NCBI RefSeq assembly: GCF_000006405.1
Contig: NW_003215522.1
Span: 143,325-207,324, forward strand
From: Perkinsus marinus ATCC 50983
Taxonomy: Eukaryota > Perkinsozoa > Perkinsida > Perkinsidae
DNA length: 64,000 bases
Reading direction: 5' to 3'
Part shown: positions 10,901 through 22,863 of the stretch, piece by piece
Numbering within the stretch: position 1 is the stretch's first letter
How the letters are laid out: every line of letters begins with the position of its first letter
The notes under the pieces: generated by a model
Told to the model about the DNA's origin: nothing
The model's input: only the letters and a program-made list of their open reading frames with translations
Database searches by the model: none
Translations under genes and position numbers: made by a program

Positions 10901-13900
10901 CGATCTTTGAACCCATGGATGTCGAAGTGGCTTCTCCTGCTACTATCTCCCGGAACGGTATGGTCTTCTTCGAACCGCATATTCTGGGCTACGAACACCT
11001 CGTGAAGAAGTCCTTCAAAGAGGACCTTCCTCCAACATTCAAGAGCGAGCAAATCGAGGAAGCAGATGGGATGCAGAAATGGCTGTTGCCTCCGCTCCTT
11101 CGTACGCTTAAGCTCGAATGTTCCGAGGTTAGCCCCACGCAGGAACAGAACTGCGTACAGTCTTATCTGGTGAGTGTCACGAGGGTCATAAGAAATTGAG
11201 TGGAACTTTCAGAAACTCTTCTCTACGTTGCTGAAGCCTCTGAGTGACGAGAAAGAGTATGAAGGCCAAGTAGACTCGACACTGACCAACATCATCGACT
11301 GCCTCACGGTCTTCTCTATTATTTGGAGTCTCGGCGCTTCATGTAAGATGACCTCGCCAATGAGCTGCTCAGACCTTCGCACTGCGGGGACTCATTAGGA
11401 CTGTTTGAATTCGTTTCTTGATGCCCATAGGTACGACAGAGAGTCGCAAGATATTCGACGCCGCACTACGAGGATTACTCACAAATGAGGTTGAGAACAC
11501 CGAACATTTCAAGAGGATCGAACCATCTCTGCCAGAGCGTGGCTCTGTATATGATTATTTCTTCGATATCCAGCAATGCAAATGGCTGCCTTGGGCCGAC
11601 ACGGTTACAGCCGAACAACAGTTCCCAGCGGGAGCATCTCCTGAGAGCATCATTGTGCGCACGCTGGATAATATAAGATACTCTTTTATAGCCAATCACT
11701 GTATTGATAACAAGATTCCCCTGCTATTCTGTGGTCCCACGGGGACAGGCAAAACGGCGTACATGCAGGGAGCGATCCTTTCTAGAGATAAGGCGACTAC
11801 GGTGCCGATCTTCCTCGGTTTCTCGGCCCAGACGCAATGTGCCCAGACGCAGGACCAGATCGACGTCAAGCTTGATCGACGGCGGAAAGATACCTACGGC
11901 CCACCGACTGGAAAGCTCTGTGTTGTGATGATCGACGATCTCAACATGCCAGCTAAGGAAGCATACGGAGCTCAGCCTCCTATAGAGATTCTCAGACAGC
12001 TTATCGACCAAGGAGGGTGGTTCGACCGGAAGGACAGTACTCATCCCTTCAGGAACATCATTGACACGCTGGTTGTGACTGCGATGGGCCCACCTGGAGG
12101 TGGCCGAACTTTTATCACCCCGCGTATGACCCAGCTGATGCTGCTCACAGGGTTTGCCCTGCTCGATGATGACAATATGGCGCGAATCTTCACTACCATA
12201 CTCGACTGGAGGTTTCAGTCTCAGAATTATCCTGCTGAAGTGAAGGGCCTCTCAGAAAAGCTGGTCAGCGCGACCCTGCAGGTCTACAAGGCAGTTGCCA
12301 GCGAGCTCCTCCCGACGCCTCTCAAGGTGCATTATACATTCAACCTCCGAGATTTCGCTAAAGTCATGTTCGGAGTTCTGCTTCTACCCAAGGATCAATG
12401 CGATGGGAGCAATCGTCACGTCCGCCTGTGGGTCCACGAGGTCTTCCGAGTATTCGGTGATAGGCTCGTGGACGATAAAGACAGAGTTTGGCTACTTGAG
12501 CAGATGAGGGAAGTGACGAGAAGTCATCTTGGCGTAGGCTTCGACGAGGTTATGAAGCATCTCGACTCCAACAACGACGACAAGGTGGACACGTTGGACG
12601 AAGTCAGGCTCCTCTTCTTTGGTGACCTGATGTCTGCTCCTGCAGCACCTAAGCGCCCTTACAGTGAATGTCCCGATTTTGACCAACTTGCCAAGCAAGT
12701 GACAAGCCACCTTGAGCAGTATAACCTGATAAGCACTTCCCCTCTCAATCTTGTGCTATTCCTCTATTGTATTGAGCATCTGTCTAGAGTAGCCAGAGTG
12801 CTGAAGCAACCCGGAGGTCACTCGTTGATGGTGGGTGTAGGAGGCTCTGGTAGGCAGAGTGTCACGAAGCTAGCAGCCTTTATGGCTGACTACACTATTT
12901 TCCAAATTGAGATCGCCAAGGGCTATGACAAACTAGCGTGGCGCGACGACTTGAAGAAGTTATTGATGGGCGCTGGAGGGCGGGCTGATCCCATGGTATT
13001 CCTCTTCACGGACACACAGATCAAAGACGAGAGCTTCGTCGAGGATATCAACAACATGCTCAATACAGGCGAGGTTCCCAACCTCTTTGCTCCCGATGAG
13101 AAGATGCAGTGCTGCGAGGCCGTCCGGAACTACGCCAAGACTGAGGGGAAGGCGACTGATGGGACGCCCACGTCACTGTTCGCTTACTTCTTGGAGCGAG
13201 TGCGAGCCTTGTTGCATATAGTTCTATGCTTCTCGCCTATTGGTAACGGCTGGCGGTCCCGACTGCGTCAATTCCCTAGTCTAGTCAACTGTACCACCAT
13301 TGATTGGTTCAGCGAATGGCCCTCGGATGCTCTTCTATCTGTCGCGGAGCAGTTCCTAGAGTCCGTCCCGATGGCTGACGCTACTCGAACTTCGTGTGTC
13401 GAGATGTGCCAGCTGTTCCACGTGGAGAGCACTAAGTTGGCGACGAGATTCAAGCTGGAGCTTCGACGACACTATTACGCCACTCCGACCAGCTATCTGG
13501 AGCTTATCAATACGTTCAAGACGCTGCTGGATGAGAAGCGAGGAGAGGTCAGTGCCAAGAGGGAGCGCTATCTCGTTGGTCTGGAGAAGCTCGCTAACAC
13601 TGAGCAGTCCGTAGCGGGCATGCAGAAGGAGCTTACTGATCTACAGCCTCAGTTGGTCGCTAAGAACAAGGAGGTTGAGGAAATGATGGTGGTTGTTAAC
13701 GCCGAGTCCGACAAGACGAATGCGGTGAAGGAAGTGGTTTCAGGCGAGGAAGCTATAGCCTCACAGGCCGCTGACAGGGCCAATGCTATCAAGACGGATT
13801 GTGAGAAGGAACTAGGCGAAGCGATGCCGGAGCTCAACCAAGCTTTAGGAGCACTCGACACTCTGACAGGGAAGGACATTGCAGAGATCAAGGCCATGAC

Positions 13901-16900
13901 CAACCCGCCTGAGCCGGTACGCTTGGTCCTCACTGCTGTATGCATTATGAAGGGCATTGGCGCTGTGAGGGTCCAAGATAAAGACACCGGCAGAAAGGTG
14001 GACGACTACTGGCCTAACGCGAAGAAGATGGTCAGCGAGATGGGATTCCTACAGAGCTTGAAGGACTACGATAAGGACAACATACCTCCTGCTGTCATCA
14101 ACAAAATCAAAGACTACACTGTGAAGGACGACTTCCAACCAAGTAGAGTGGCTAAGGTCTCAAAGGCTGCCTATGGCATCTGTTGCTGGGTTCGAGCCAT
14201 GGAGACTTACGATAGAGTCGCCAAAGTCGTCGCACCCAAGAGAGAGGCTCTCGCTGCTGCCGAGGCTGAGTACGCCACGGTGATGGCTGGACTGAAGGAA
14301 AAGCAGGCCGAGTTACAAGTGGTTCTCGATAAGCTGCAAGCTCTCAATGACAAGCTCAATGCACTAGAAACGGAGCAGACCAACCTAAAGAATCAGGTGG
14401 AAGACTGCAGTCGAAAACTAGAGAGGGCTGAGCAACTGATCACATCCCTTGGTGGTGAGAAGACTCGCTGGACAGCGATGGCTGAGCAGCTTGGTTACGA
14501 CTATGAGAATCTCACTGGTGACGTCATTTTGGCGTCTGGTGTAATCGCCTACCTCGGTGCCTTCACTCCGGAGTTCCGTCGGGATGCAGTGACTGCCTGG
14601 AGCTCTATCAGCCAGACCAAACAGATCCCTGGATCGGCCCAATTCGCTCTGGAGAAGTGCCTTGGTGAGCCTGTGAAGATTCGGAGTTGGACTATCGCGG
14701 GCCTCCCCAACGACGCCTTCAGTATCGAGAATGGTATCATCGTGGACAAGGCCCGGCGTTGGCCGCTATGTATCGATCCGCAGGGTCAGGCAAACAAGTG
14801 GATAAAGAACACAGAGAAGGACCATAACCTGGTCACGTGTAAATTCACTGATGGAGACTACTTACGAAGACTCGAGGGCTGTAAGAGGCTTCATCCTTGT
14901 ACCTCTTGTCACTCGTCTTTCCCTAGGCATACAGTTTGGGTACCCTTTCTTGATCGAGAACGTGTTAGAGGATATGGACCCTGCCATCGAGCCGCTGCTG
15001 CTTAAACAGACCTTTACGAAGGGTGGCATGACCATGATGAAGCTGGGCGATGCCACGATCGAGTACAATAAGAAATTCAGGTGGGCTTGCAAGGAAGTGT
15101 GAAAACCTTAGGGGGCATCTTGTGTGCAGATTGTACTTGACATCAAAGCTTCGGAATCCGCATTACCTCCCCGAGGTGTCGGTGAAGGTCACTTTGCTGA
15201 ACTTCATGATCACCCCAGTTGGACTGGAGGACCAACTGCTCAATCTGGTCAGGCTCTAGGAGCCCATATGCATCGTATAATGTTCACTCGCATTTCCAGG
15301 TCGTCTCGATGGAGAAGCCCGACTTAGCCGCAGAGAAGGCAAGGGTGATTTTAGAGGGTGCGGAGAACAAGAAACAGTTGGAGGAAATCGAGGATAAAAT
15401 ACTCAAGGTGGGAAAAGGGAGGCTTTGACGGAAGGCGTGGAGAGGCTCTCGCTGTGGTCTCCAGGTCTTGAGTAGCAGTCAGGGGAATATTCTAGAGGAC
15501 GAAACTGCGATCAAAGTCCTGAGTGCCTCCAAGGTGAGGCGCTCTCAAGTGACGGTTACGGGGATGCTTGCTTGGGGCAGGTGCTCTCCAATGAAATTGC
15601 AGAGAAGCAGAGCGAAGCGGAGCAGACTGAGATCCGGATCGACAAAGCCAGAAACTGCTATGTGCCTGTCGCTGAACAAGTAGCTTTCATTAACGCTTAG
15701 GAATCACTCAATGCAAGCTAAACTGGTCGCCAGCTTTTGAGTGCCCTTTCTAGACCTGCCTATGGTTATGGTACTCTCTTAGGCGTCCATCCTTTTCTTC
15801 TGCATAGCTGACCTCGCGCAGATCGACCCTATGTATCAGTACAGCCTCCCGTTCTTCGTTTCTCTCTATGTGAGTCCCCCCCCGCTGGTACTGCGGTGGC
15901 TAGTCATTCGTGAGTATGCAGGAGATGTGCATCCGCAAGGCGCCAGAGGCCCACCATCTCCCGGACCGGATCGATATTCTCAACAGCTTCTTTATGAGGA
16001 GTCTATACAACAACATATGCCGCTCCCTCTTCGAGAAGCACAAGCTGCTCATGTCTTTCCAAGTCGGTCGTCCCATTGTGGCGAGTAGTACTTCTCCTAC
16101 TTTCAGCTGTGTTGCTCACTGAAGGAGGCCCGAGATGAGCTGCCGATGCGAGACTATAGGTTCTTATTGACAGGTGGGGTCAGCATGGAGGACCCTCCAC
16201 CGAAGGCCGCACAGTAGGGCGCTAGGCAGGGGCCTGCTCTTTCCTATGCATCTCAACTCAGGTGGATACCTGATCGATGCTGGGGTGAGCTTTTCAAGAT
16301 GAGTCGTCTTGGAGATCCCTACACGAATGTTTTGGAGGACTTCGCGATGGAACAGGATCTGTAGCAGCCCTTGAGTCTTTCGGACGTCCGACCTCGTTCG
16401 TGTTCACGGTCATAGGTGGAAGTCGGCCTACGACCATGGCGATCCACTAGGCCGAGTTCTGGAGCTGGGGGACTCCTTAAGTGCCATCAAGGGCTTCTCG
16501 GAGTTCCAGCTGCTGATGGTTAGACATCTTTCCTGAGGAGACTGCTTCAATGTGGATATGGCAGGTCTTGAGATGCCTCCGACCAGATAAGCTCGTGCCG
16601 GCGATCATGGGATTCGTGTCTAGCAATCTTGGTATGTCCGGTCTCTGCCTACTGACCGTCTAGGCTCATTTCAGGAGAAGTGTTCATCAGCCCGCCTCCA
16701 TTCGATCTAGCCAGCAGCTATGCTGATTCGTCCAATGTGACGCCCCTCATCTTCGTAATGTCAACGGTATCGAATCGTAAGCCGCATGGGCATCCATCAG
16801 GTCCTCTCGCCGGGATCTGATCCCTTTGCGGCCCTCTCCAAATTCGCCTCGGATCAGAATAAGGAATTCAGATCTATATCTCTGGGCCAAGGCCAGGTGA

Positions 16901-19425
16901 GGCTCTCCCTCCACCCTGCATTTCCCCATTGTTGCCACTGTTAGGGCCCTCGTGCCGAGCAGATGATCGACGCCGGGATGCGAGATGGTGAGCATGGCTG
17001 CTAGGGACAGGTCTGACCCGCGGATGCTCAGGCTCATGGGTGGTGCTGCAAAACTGCCATCTCTGTACGTCGTGGATGCCCAAGCTTGAGAGGAAGCTCG
17101 AGACCATGGACCCTAAGCACAGCCATCAGGATTACAGGTATTCTGAGGAGCTCCGCTCCGCTGATTCTCGATTTTTTAATGCAATTTCCGCTTTGTAGAT
17201 TGTGGCTGACGAGTTATCCCAGCCCTCAATTCCCAGTGGCGATCCTCCAGAATGGTGTGAAGATGACCAACGAGCCGCCCAAGGGGTTGCGGTCCAACCT
17301 CATGGGCTCCTTCCTCACCGATCCAATCTGTGACACGGAATTTTTCGAAGAGAGATGTATGGTTGCTTCCCGAGATGCCCGACGATAGCCGTGGTGACAG
17401 GTGTGAAACCGTGGCATTTCAAGAAGCTGCTTTACTCGCTCTGCTTCTTCCACGCTGTCTTGCAAGAACGCCGTCTCTTCGGTCCGCTCGGTTGGAATAT
17501 ACCATATGAGTTCACCGATTCGGACATGCGTATATCGGTAGGCTAGACGGTGACTGAGAAAGAGGTGTTTGCCACCATCTCGTCAGGTGCTGCAGCTGCA
17601 GATGTTCATCAACGAGTACGCATCGGGTGAGGTGCCCTTCAAGGCTCTGAATTATCTCACTGGTAGCCTCGCTGCAGTCTATCATCTGTGATTGTCGATT
17701 TTAGGTGAATGCAACTATGGTGGGCGAGTGACGGACGATAAGGACCGTCGACTCATCATGACCCTTCTTGCCGACTACTTCACAGAGAAGGTCTTCGATG
17801 ACGAGTGAGCCGCCACGCTATCAAACTTGGATGTATGCAATATAGATACTCCTACACCCCAGAGTGTCCCCAGTATCGGCCTCCAGATGGCAATGGTAGC
17901 TACGAAGACTGTAAGGCTTTTTGAATTCCCTCATGACCATCATCGTTGATATTTTCAGTCCTGGAAACCATAAAAGGCTTGCCGCCTATCACTGACCCAC
18001 GAGTCTTCGGCTTCCACCCCAATGCCAACTTAACCAAAGAACAGAATGAGGCATTCGATTTGATGAAAGCTGCTCTACTCATGGTGACCTCGACAACAGT
18101 GTATCATGTCTCTTTCATATGATACTGTAGGGCTCGCAAAGTGGCGGCGGAGCCAGTGGAGATGGTATGAGCCCTGAGGAAGTGGTCGGCTCGATCAGCG
18201 CGGACATTCTTCAGCGGATGCCGATGCCGTGGAAGGTGAAGGTCTGTTCTGGATGGTCGAGCAAGGTCACCATTTAAGGTTGAAGAGGTCCAGGAGTCCT
18301 TCCCTATGACGTACACTGAGAGCATGAATACTGTATTGGCACAAGAGCTCACGAGGTGAAATGACGGTTGTTGATACGGGGCGGATGGTGGTCGCAGATA
18401 CAATGGTCTGATTGAAGTAATCCGCGACTCATTGGCAGACATACAGAAGGCAGTGAAAGGGCTTATATTGATGTCACCACAATTAGAGGCAGCGTTCCAC
18501 TCGATCAACGACGGCCGTAGGGAATCTTCCCGAGTTTGTCTGTCTCGAATCTTCGCTGTGCGCAGGGACGCCCGAGATGTGGATGGCGAAGTCATATCCA
18601 TCATTGAAGCCACTTGGCAGCTACGTGAATGATCTCATTGAAAGGTCGAATCCTTCAAGTTACTATCTTCTATTACTGTTGGTTCAGACTACGGAACTTC
18701 CAGTCGTGGGTCGACGGTGGCAAGACCCCACACTTGTTTTGGTTTTCTGGCTTCTTTTTCACACAAGCCTTCACAACCGGAGCGTTACAAAACTATGCGA
18801 GAAAGCAAGACGTTCTTCCGCTGGTATCTTCTATGAATGCTGTCGGGCAGGTATACAACGCCAATCGATACAGTTGACTTCGACTTCGAGGTTGTCAGTG
18901 GTACCCCTGAAAAGGCCCCTGAGGATGGTGTGTATATGTAAGGCATCTTGAGTTTGGGAAGGCCAGGAGGACGTTGTGTTTCCAGACACGGTCTTTTCAT
19001 CGAAGGCTGCAAATGGTCAGAAAGTGATTGGACACTTACCGAGAGCGATCCGAAAGTGAGATTCTGATGCGTGATAGTACACAGGTGTGATTCCTGTGTA
19101 GGTTTTGTTCGTCGAAGCACCGAGGTTATGGTTGAAACCGATGGTGGGATCGGATATGAACCTAGACTACCCACACTATAACTGCCCATTGTAGGGTATA
19201 ATGATGGGGGCAACTGGTCTACTGCATTGAATTGCAGGTATAAAATTAGCAGCAGAAGGGGTGTACTCGCCACTACTGGCCACAGTAAGGGCCGCAAACA
19301 CTTTCAGTATGATGGTTTTCCTGCTAGGTACGAACTTCGTCATGTACATGCGGCTGCCGAGCAACACTCCTCAAGAGCATTGGATCAAACGAGGAGTCGC
19401 AATGTTAACTCAGCTTGACAGCTGA
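4981..19425 (+). CDS. axonemal inner-arm dynein heavy chain
   Basis: The motor subunit of a flagellar inner dynein arm; it hydrolyses ATP to slide outer-doublet microtubules. Tail exons include [18 protein letters not shown]. Two very long exons, 8146-11169 and 11431-14880, carry the linker, AAA1 ([10 protein letters not shown] near 9694, then [14 protein letters not shown]), AAA2 (GLPFSGKTT near 10540), AAA3 (GPTGTGKTA near 11733), AAA4 ([14 protein letters not shown] near 12835), and the coiled-coil stalk with the microtubule-binding tip around 13500-14450. Small exons then encode AAA5 ([17 protein letters not shown]), AAA6 ([17 protein letters not shown]) and the C-terminal domain, ending [18 protein letters not shown] and TQLDS then TGA at 19423-19425. 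Sampled introns: 8090-8145, 11170-11212, 11343-11430, 14881-14926. The AAA1 region resembles the DNAH3/7/12/1 group of single-headed inner-arm dyneins. The family and 3' end are certain; the 5' start is not, because the preceding HU-like exons may join this gene. Confidence 0.92.
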
Positions 19426-20014
19426 TACCCAGCATGCTCGTACCTCTGTTGTAGTTGTGCTCATGTTCACAGTATTTGTGTTGGAAGTGGTCGAGATTGG
19501 TGCTCAAAGCCCACCGTAAGCGCTGCGAACAGCTCGAGCTGCAGTTCGTTCTTGTATAAAATTTTGTAATGGGGAACGTTAAGTGACTGGCATTCAGGGC
19601 AAAGGAAGACATGGAAGGTGTAACATCTCACATGGGCGCCCGGCAATCACATGCTTGAATGACCACTCGACCCCGTTCCAACGACTCTAGAGCATTACAT
19701 GCATGCATGTGAACTGTACCTTGTCACAAAGATATCTAAACTCTCACGATGATCAGATCATCATTCCGATGCGAACGAAATTATTTGGAGTTGTCTATGC
19801 ATAGCCCGCAAACGACTAGCAATCCTAGTCTGACATTTACCTCCCTCCGCACACACGTGACCATCGTAACACTCCCAGGACTGATCTACAGACTTCCCTC
19901 CCCCCCACTAGAAGGCAACGCCATCAATAGTCTCTTTGCAGTAGCATTGCAATGGTAAAATATGATACAATACATCTTATACAATATGGGAGAATAATGC
20001 TATGAAGTCGATGG
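19426..20014. other. intergenic, convergent gene ends
   Basis: The 589 bp lies between the dynein stop and the stop of the minus-strand RS-rich gene. It is AT-richer than its neighbours and must hold both 3' ends. No supported ORF, repeat or RNA gene was seen. Confidence 0.6.
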
Positions 20015-22324
20015 TCAGCTCCCGGCCTGCACCCTCGCTGTGGACGTTGATGCCTTGGTGGTAGCGCCTTCAGCCTTCCCTTCTCCTGCGAGTCTCGCTG
20101 CAAGTTCATGGCTAGTCCTCCGTTTCTTCTTTTTCTCCTTCTTGGACTTTTTACTCTTCCGGCTGGTAGCACCCGATCGGGCCTTGCTCTGCGGTGACGT
20201 TCCTCCTGTCAATGGTACCGACCGAACAGGCTTGAACACGCTCATATCCGGGGCGCTGTACGTGCTGTAATCAGAGAGCTCAGCGGGGTCTATCTCGCCA
20301 TCAGCGGACTCCTTCTCAGCTAAGGCCACAGACATAGGTCGACAACCCCAACTCCAGTCTCTGAGTACCCATTCGGGCCGCCAGTCGGCCAAGTTGGTGT
20401 CATCGTTGGTCTCCAATACCACCACATTCCGGTCCTTGGTGAGGCCAATGTTGAGCTTTTGGCTTTGACCATCGGAGGAAGTCTCCGCTCGAACATACTC
20501 TGACCTCCCAACAACAGCGCCATCACGCTGATCAAGACGACTATATCTAACCGCACTCGCTGAGCAATTCCCACAAGCATCTACGGGCGGACCTTTAAGC
20601 CGTTGCAAGCTCTCTTTCAGGCCCCTAAGGACAAACCGTCCCCTAGAAGTACCACCAGCAGCTACACCGCTACTGGTGTCGGCCCCCCGAGCAGTGCTGG
20701 GTAGAGGCTTTCGCGAGGACAACCCTCCACCAAACTTAGTACTAGTGATGGTCGCTTGGGGTGGGGGTAGTGGGGGCATCGAGGGACTGGCTTCTGGCAC
20801 CAGTCGGGCTGTAAGGCTAGAAGTAGCACCAACCGAATTTCCTTCATAAAGTTTGAGAACCAGTGCAATTTGACAAAGTATTCTGAAGGCTGTAGGGTCC
20901 GCAATAAGCGGGCAAACGTAGCCGTAGAGCTTGAGGTGCTGGAGAGACCAACACTCGTGAGCGTCACGTCGTGAACGGAAAACTAAATAGCCACACTTCG
21001 CCGGAACCACCGAACCACCAATGCCAGAGGCTCTGATGACCACAGCCTTCTGGAGGGCGACACGCGCCCGCGAATGATGAGGAATTGCCTCCCTAGCAGC
21101 ACGCAGGAAGGTCTCATCCGAAGAAACCAAGTCGGGCAATCGCAATACACATATAATCCGACAGTCAACATCGTTGGGCCACGTCTCGTGCCAAGACCCA
21201 TCCAAAGTAGAGCCATGGGACACCGTCGGAGGAGGTACCATTGCCTGGCCCCGAGCATTGGCAACAGCTCGCGGGGCGAACTCCCGCTTCAACAAAATGT
21301 GTTCCTCGAAGGTTGGCTCGTCCCACCGGACCCTCGATAGCCATGCCGGTTCACGTAGAGGGCGACCATCAGAGACGTACTTCCGGGGACAGTCGCAATT
21401 GAGCTCCAATACATTGCCCTTCTCAGCAGTAGCCCGGGGGTCTGGCCTTACAGCTTTGCCAAACTCAACCATAGGCTTCACCTTGAGAGGAGGCACGATG
21501 GACTGAGTCTTGGCATCACGCGGGAGACCATCTATAGACTCGTCGACCGGACCAGGACCGCTGGTGGCCCCTCGGGGTCGAGGGCGACTATCTTCGCGGC
21601 GCCGTCGATGGAGTTGATCACTAACTTCACGGCTACGACTCTCGTCCTGTTTACTGCCCACTCGAGGGCTGCTGTTCACGTAGTGTAGTGATGCCGTACC
21701 GTTAGAGGGGTCACGAGAGGAACGGACGTCGTAGTAAGACCCACCACTAGGTAGACGGTCAGAGCGGTCGTCTCGACGCCTGCAAGGGAGACAACTACAC
21801 AAGGGAGGGATAATGCCATGCCTCACCTAGGCTTATGATCATCATAATTTCGCCTTCGATAATCCCCATCGTCTCGTCTCCTACGGTCAACATTCTCCTC
21901 CCGCCTTCGATGGTCCTCATTGCCTTGCCGTCGGTGTCTATCGTCGAAGTAAGATGAGTACCCCCTAGAGGGAGAGGACCCCCTGTTGTCCCTCGAGCCA
22001 TACCGATGAGAGCTACTACTCCCACCGTCCCGATAGTAATGCTGACCACCGATAGCAATGAGCACGACAGACGTGTACCAAGCCTACCTCTTCCGTCGAG
22101 CTCCGACGACGACTCACTGCAACATCACGACTTCGAGACCTCCGCCGCGGAGCATGCCGCCGCGTCGAGGGACGAGGCACGACGTCATCAGACGCCGACC
22201 GTCGGGGAGCCGTGCTCTCAGTGGTGCTGCCACTACCGGCAGGGGATCTCGACCGGGACTGAGTGGACGAACCCATTGGGATGAGAGGGCCTGTGAGAGG
22301 CTGACCGATGGGCTCGCTTGTCAA
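20015..22324 (-). CDS. RS-rich protein with possible RRM-like domain
   Basis: Three exons joined by introns 22042-22087 (46 nt) and 21780-21826 (47 nt), both GT-AG on the minus strand. The N-terminus, from MTSEPIGQPLTGPLIP, is dense in Arg-Ser and Arg-Asp, with stretches such as RRRSRSRDVAVSRRRSS and SSHRYGSRDNRGSSPSRG, the composition of SR-type splicing factors and RNA-processing proteins. Mid-protein, CRIICVLRLPDLV and, about 60 residues later, GYLVFRSRRDAHEC look like the RNP2 and RNP1 strands of an RRM-like fold; this is inference from pattern only. The C-terminus carries a basic run KKSKKEKKKKRR, a likely nuclear signal. About 680 residues. It lies head to tail with the next minus-strand gene, also predicted disordered. 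A role in nuclear RNA metabolism is plausible but no named orthologue is claimed. Confidence 0.6.
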
Positions 22325-22863
22325 AACGAAACAAACAGTATGTCAACTGTTACGGGAAAGGCGTTTGAGAAGTATAGTGCAATATAATGAGGGGGAACGG
22401 TGATGACGGACACAAACATGACAGGACTCAACTTGGGAGGAGACATCCTCGTCCCAAAGGGCAGCAGGTTGATAACAGAGCATCGCCGCCCACCTTCGGC
22501 ACCACCTCGGCAGTAGCAGCGGGATCCAGCAGTGACGACGTAGTAGTAGCAGAGGAGGAAGAGAGGGAGCTGAAGCGGGATAGGTCATAGCGGCAAGCCT
22601 GGGGGAAAGGTATCGATGAAGGATAGCAGTAACTAAGGACCAGAGGCCTGAATAGTGGGGAGGGGAGGGTTCAACGATATAATCTTGTTGCCGAGCAGGA
22701 GCAGCAGCAGCAGCAGCAGCAGCAGGGCAATGCCCATACGATAGGCTTCTCAACTTAGAGGCCGATGACAGGAGGCGAATATTGAGCCCAAAGAGAATAT
22801 TCATATGGGACCTAGTTATAAGCAAAAATGACCTCCTGGCAAACCTTTCAAACCCTGGCCTCC
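22325..22863. other. spacer between two minus-strand genes
   Basis: A stretch of 539 bp. It contains a short CAG/CTG microsatellite and a minus-strand open frame (22343-22867), rich in Ala, Leu and Arg, that shows no family signal and is probably chance. It should hold the promoter of the RS-rich gene and the 3' end of the zinc-ribbon gene. Confidence 0.5.
22698..22727. repeat. CAG trinucleotide microsatellite
   Basis: Roughly nine to ten consecutive AGC/GCA units interrupted once near the left end. On the minus strand they would encode an Ala run, but the surrounding frame is not supported as coding. Confidence 0.8.
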
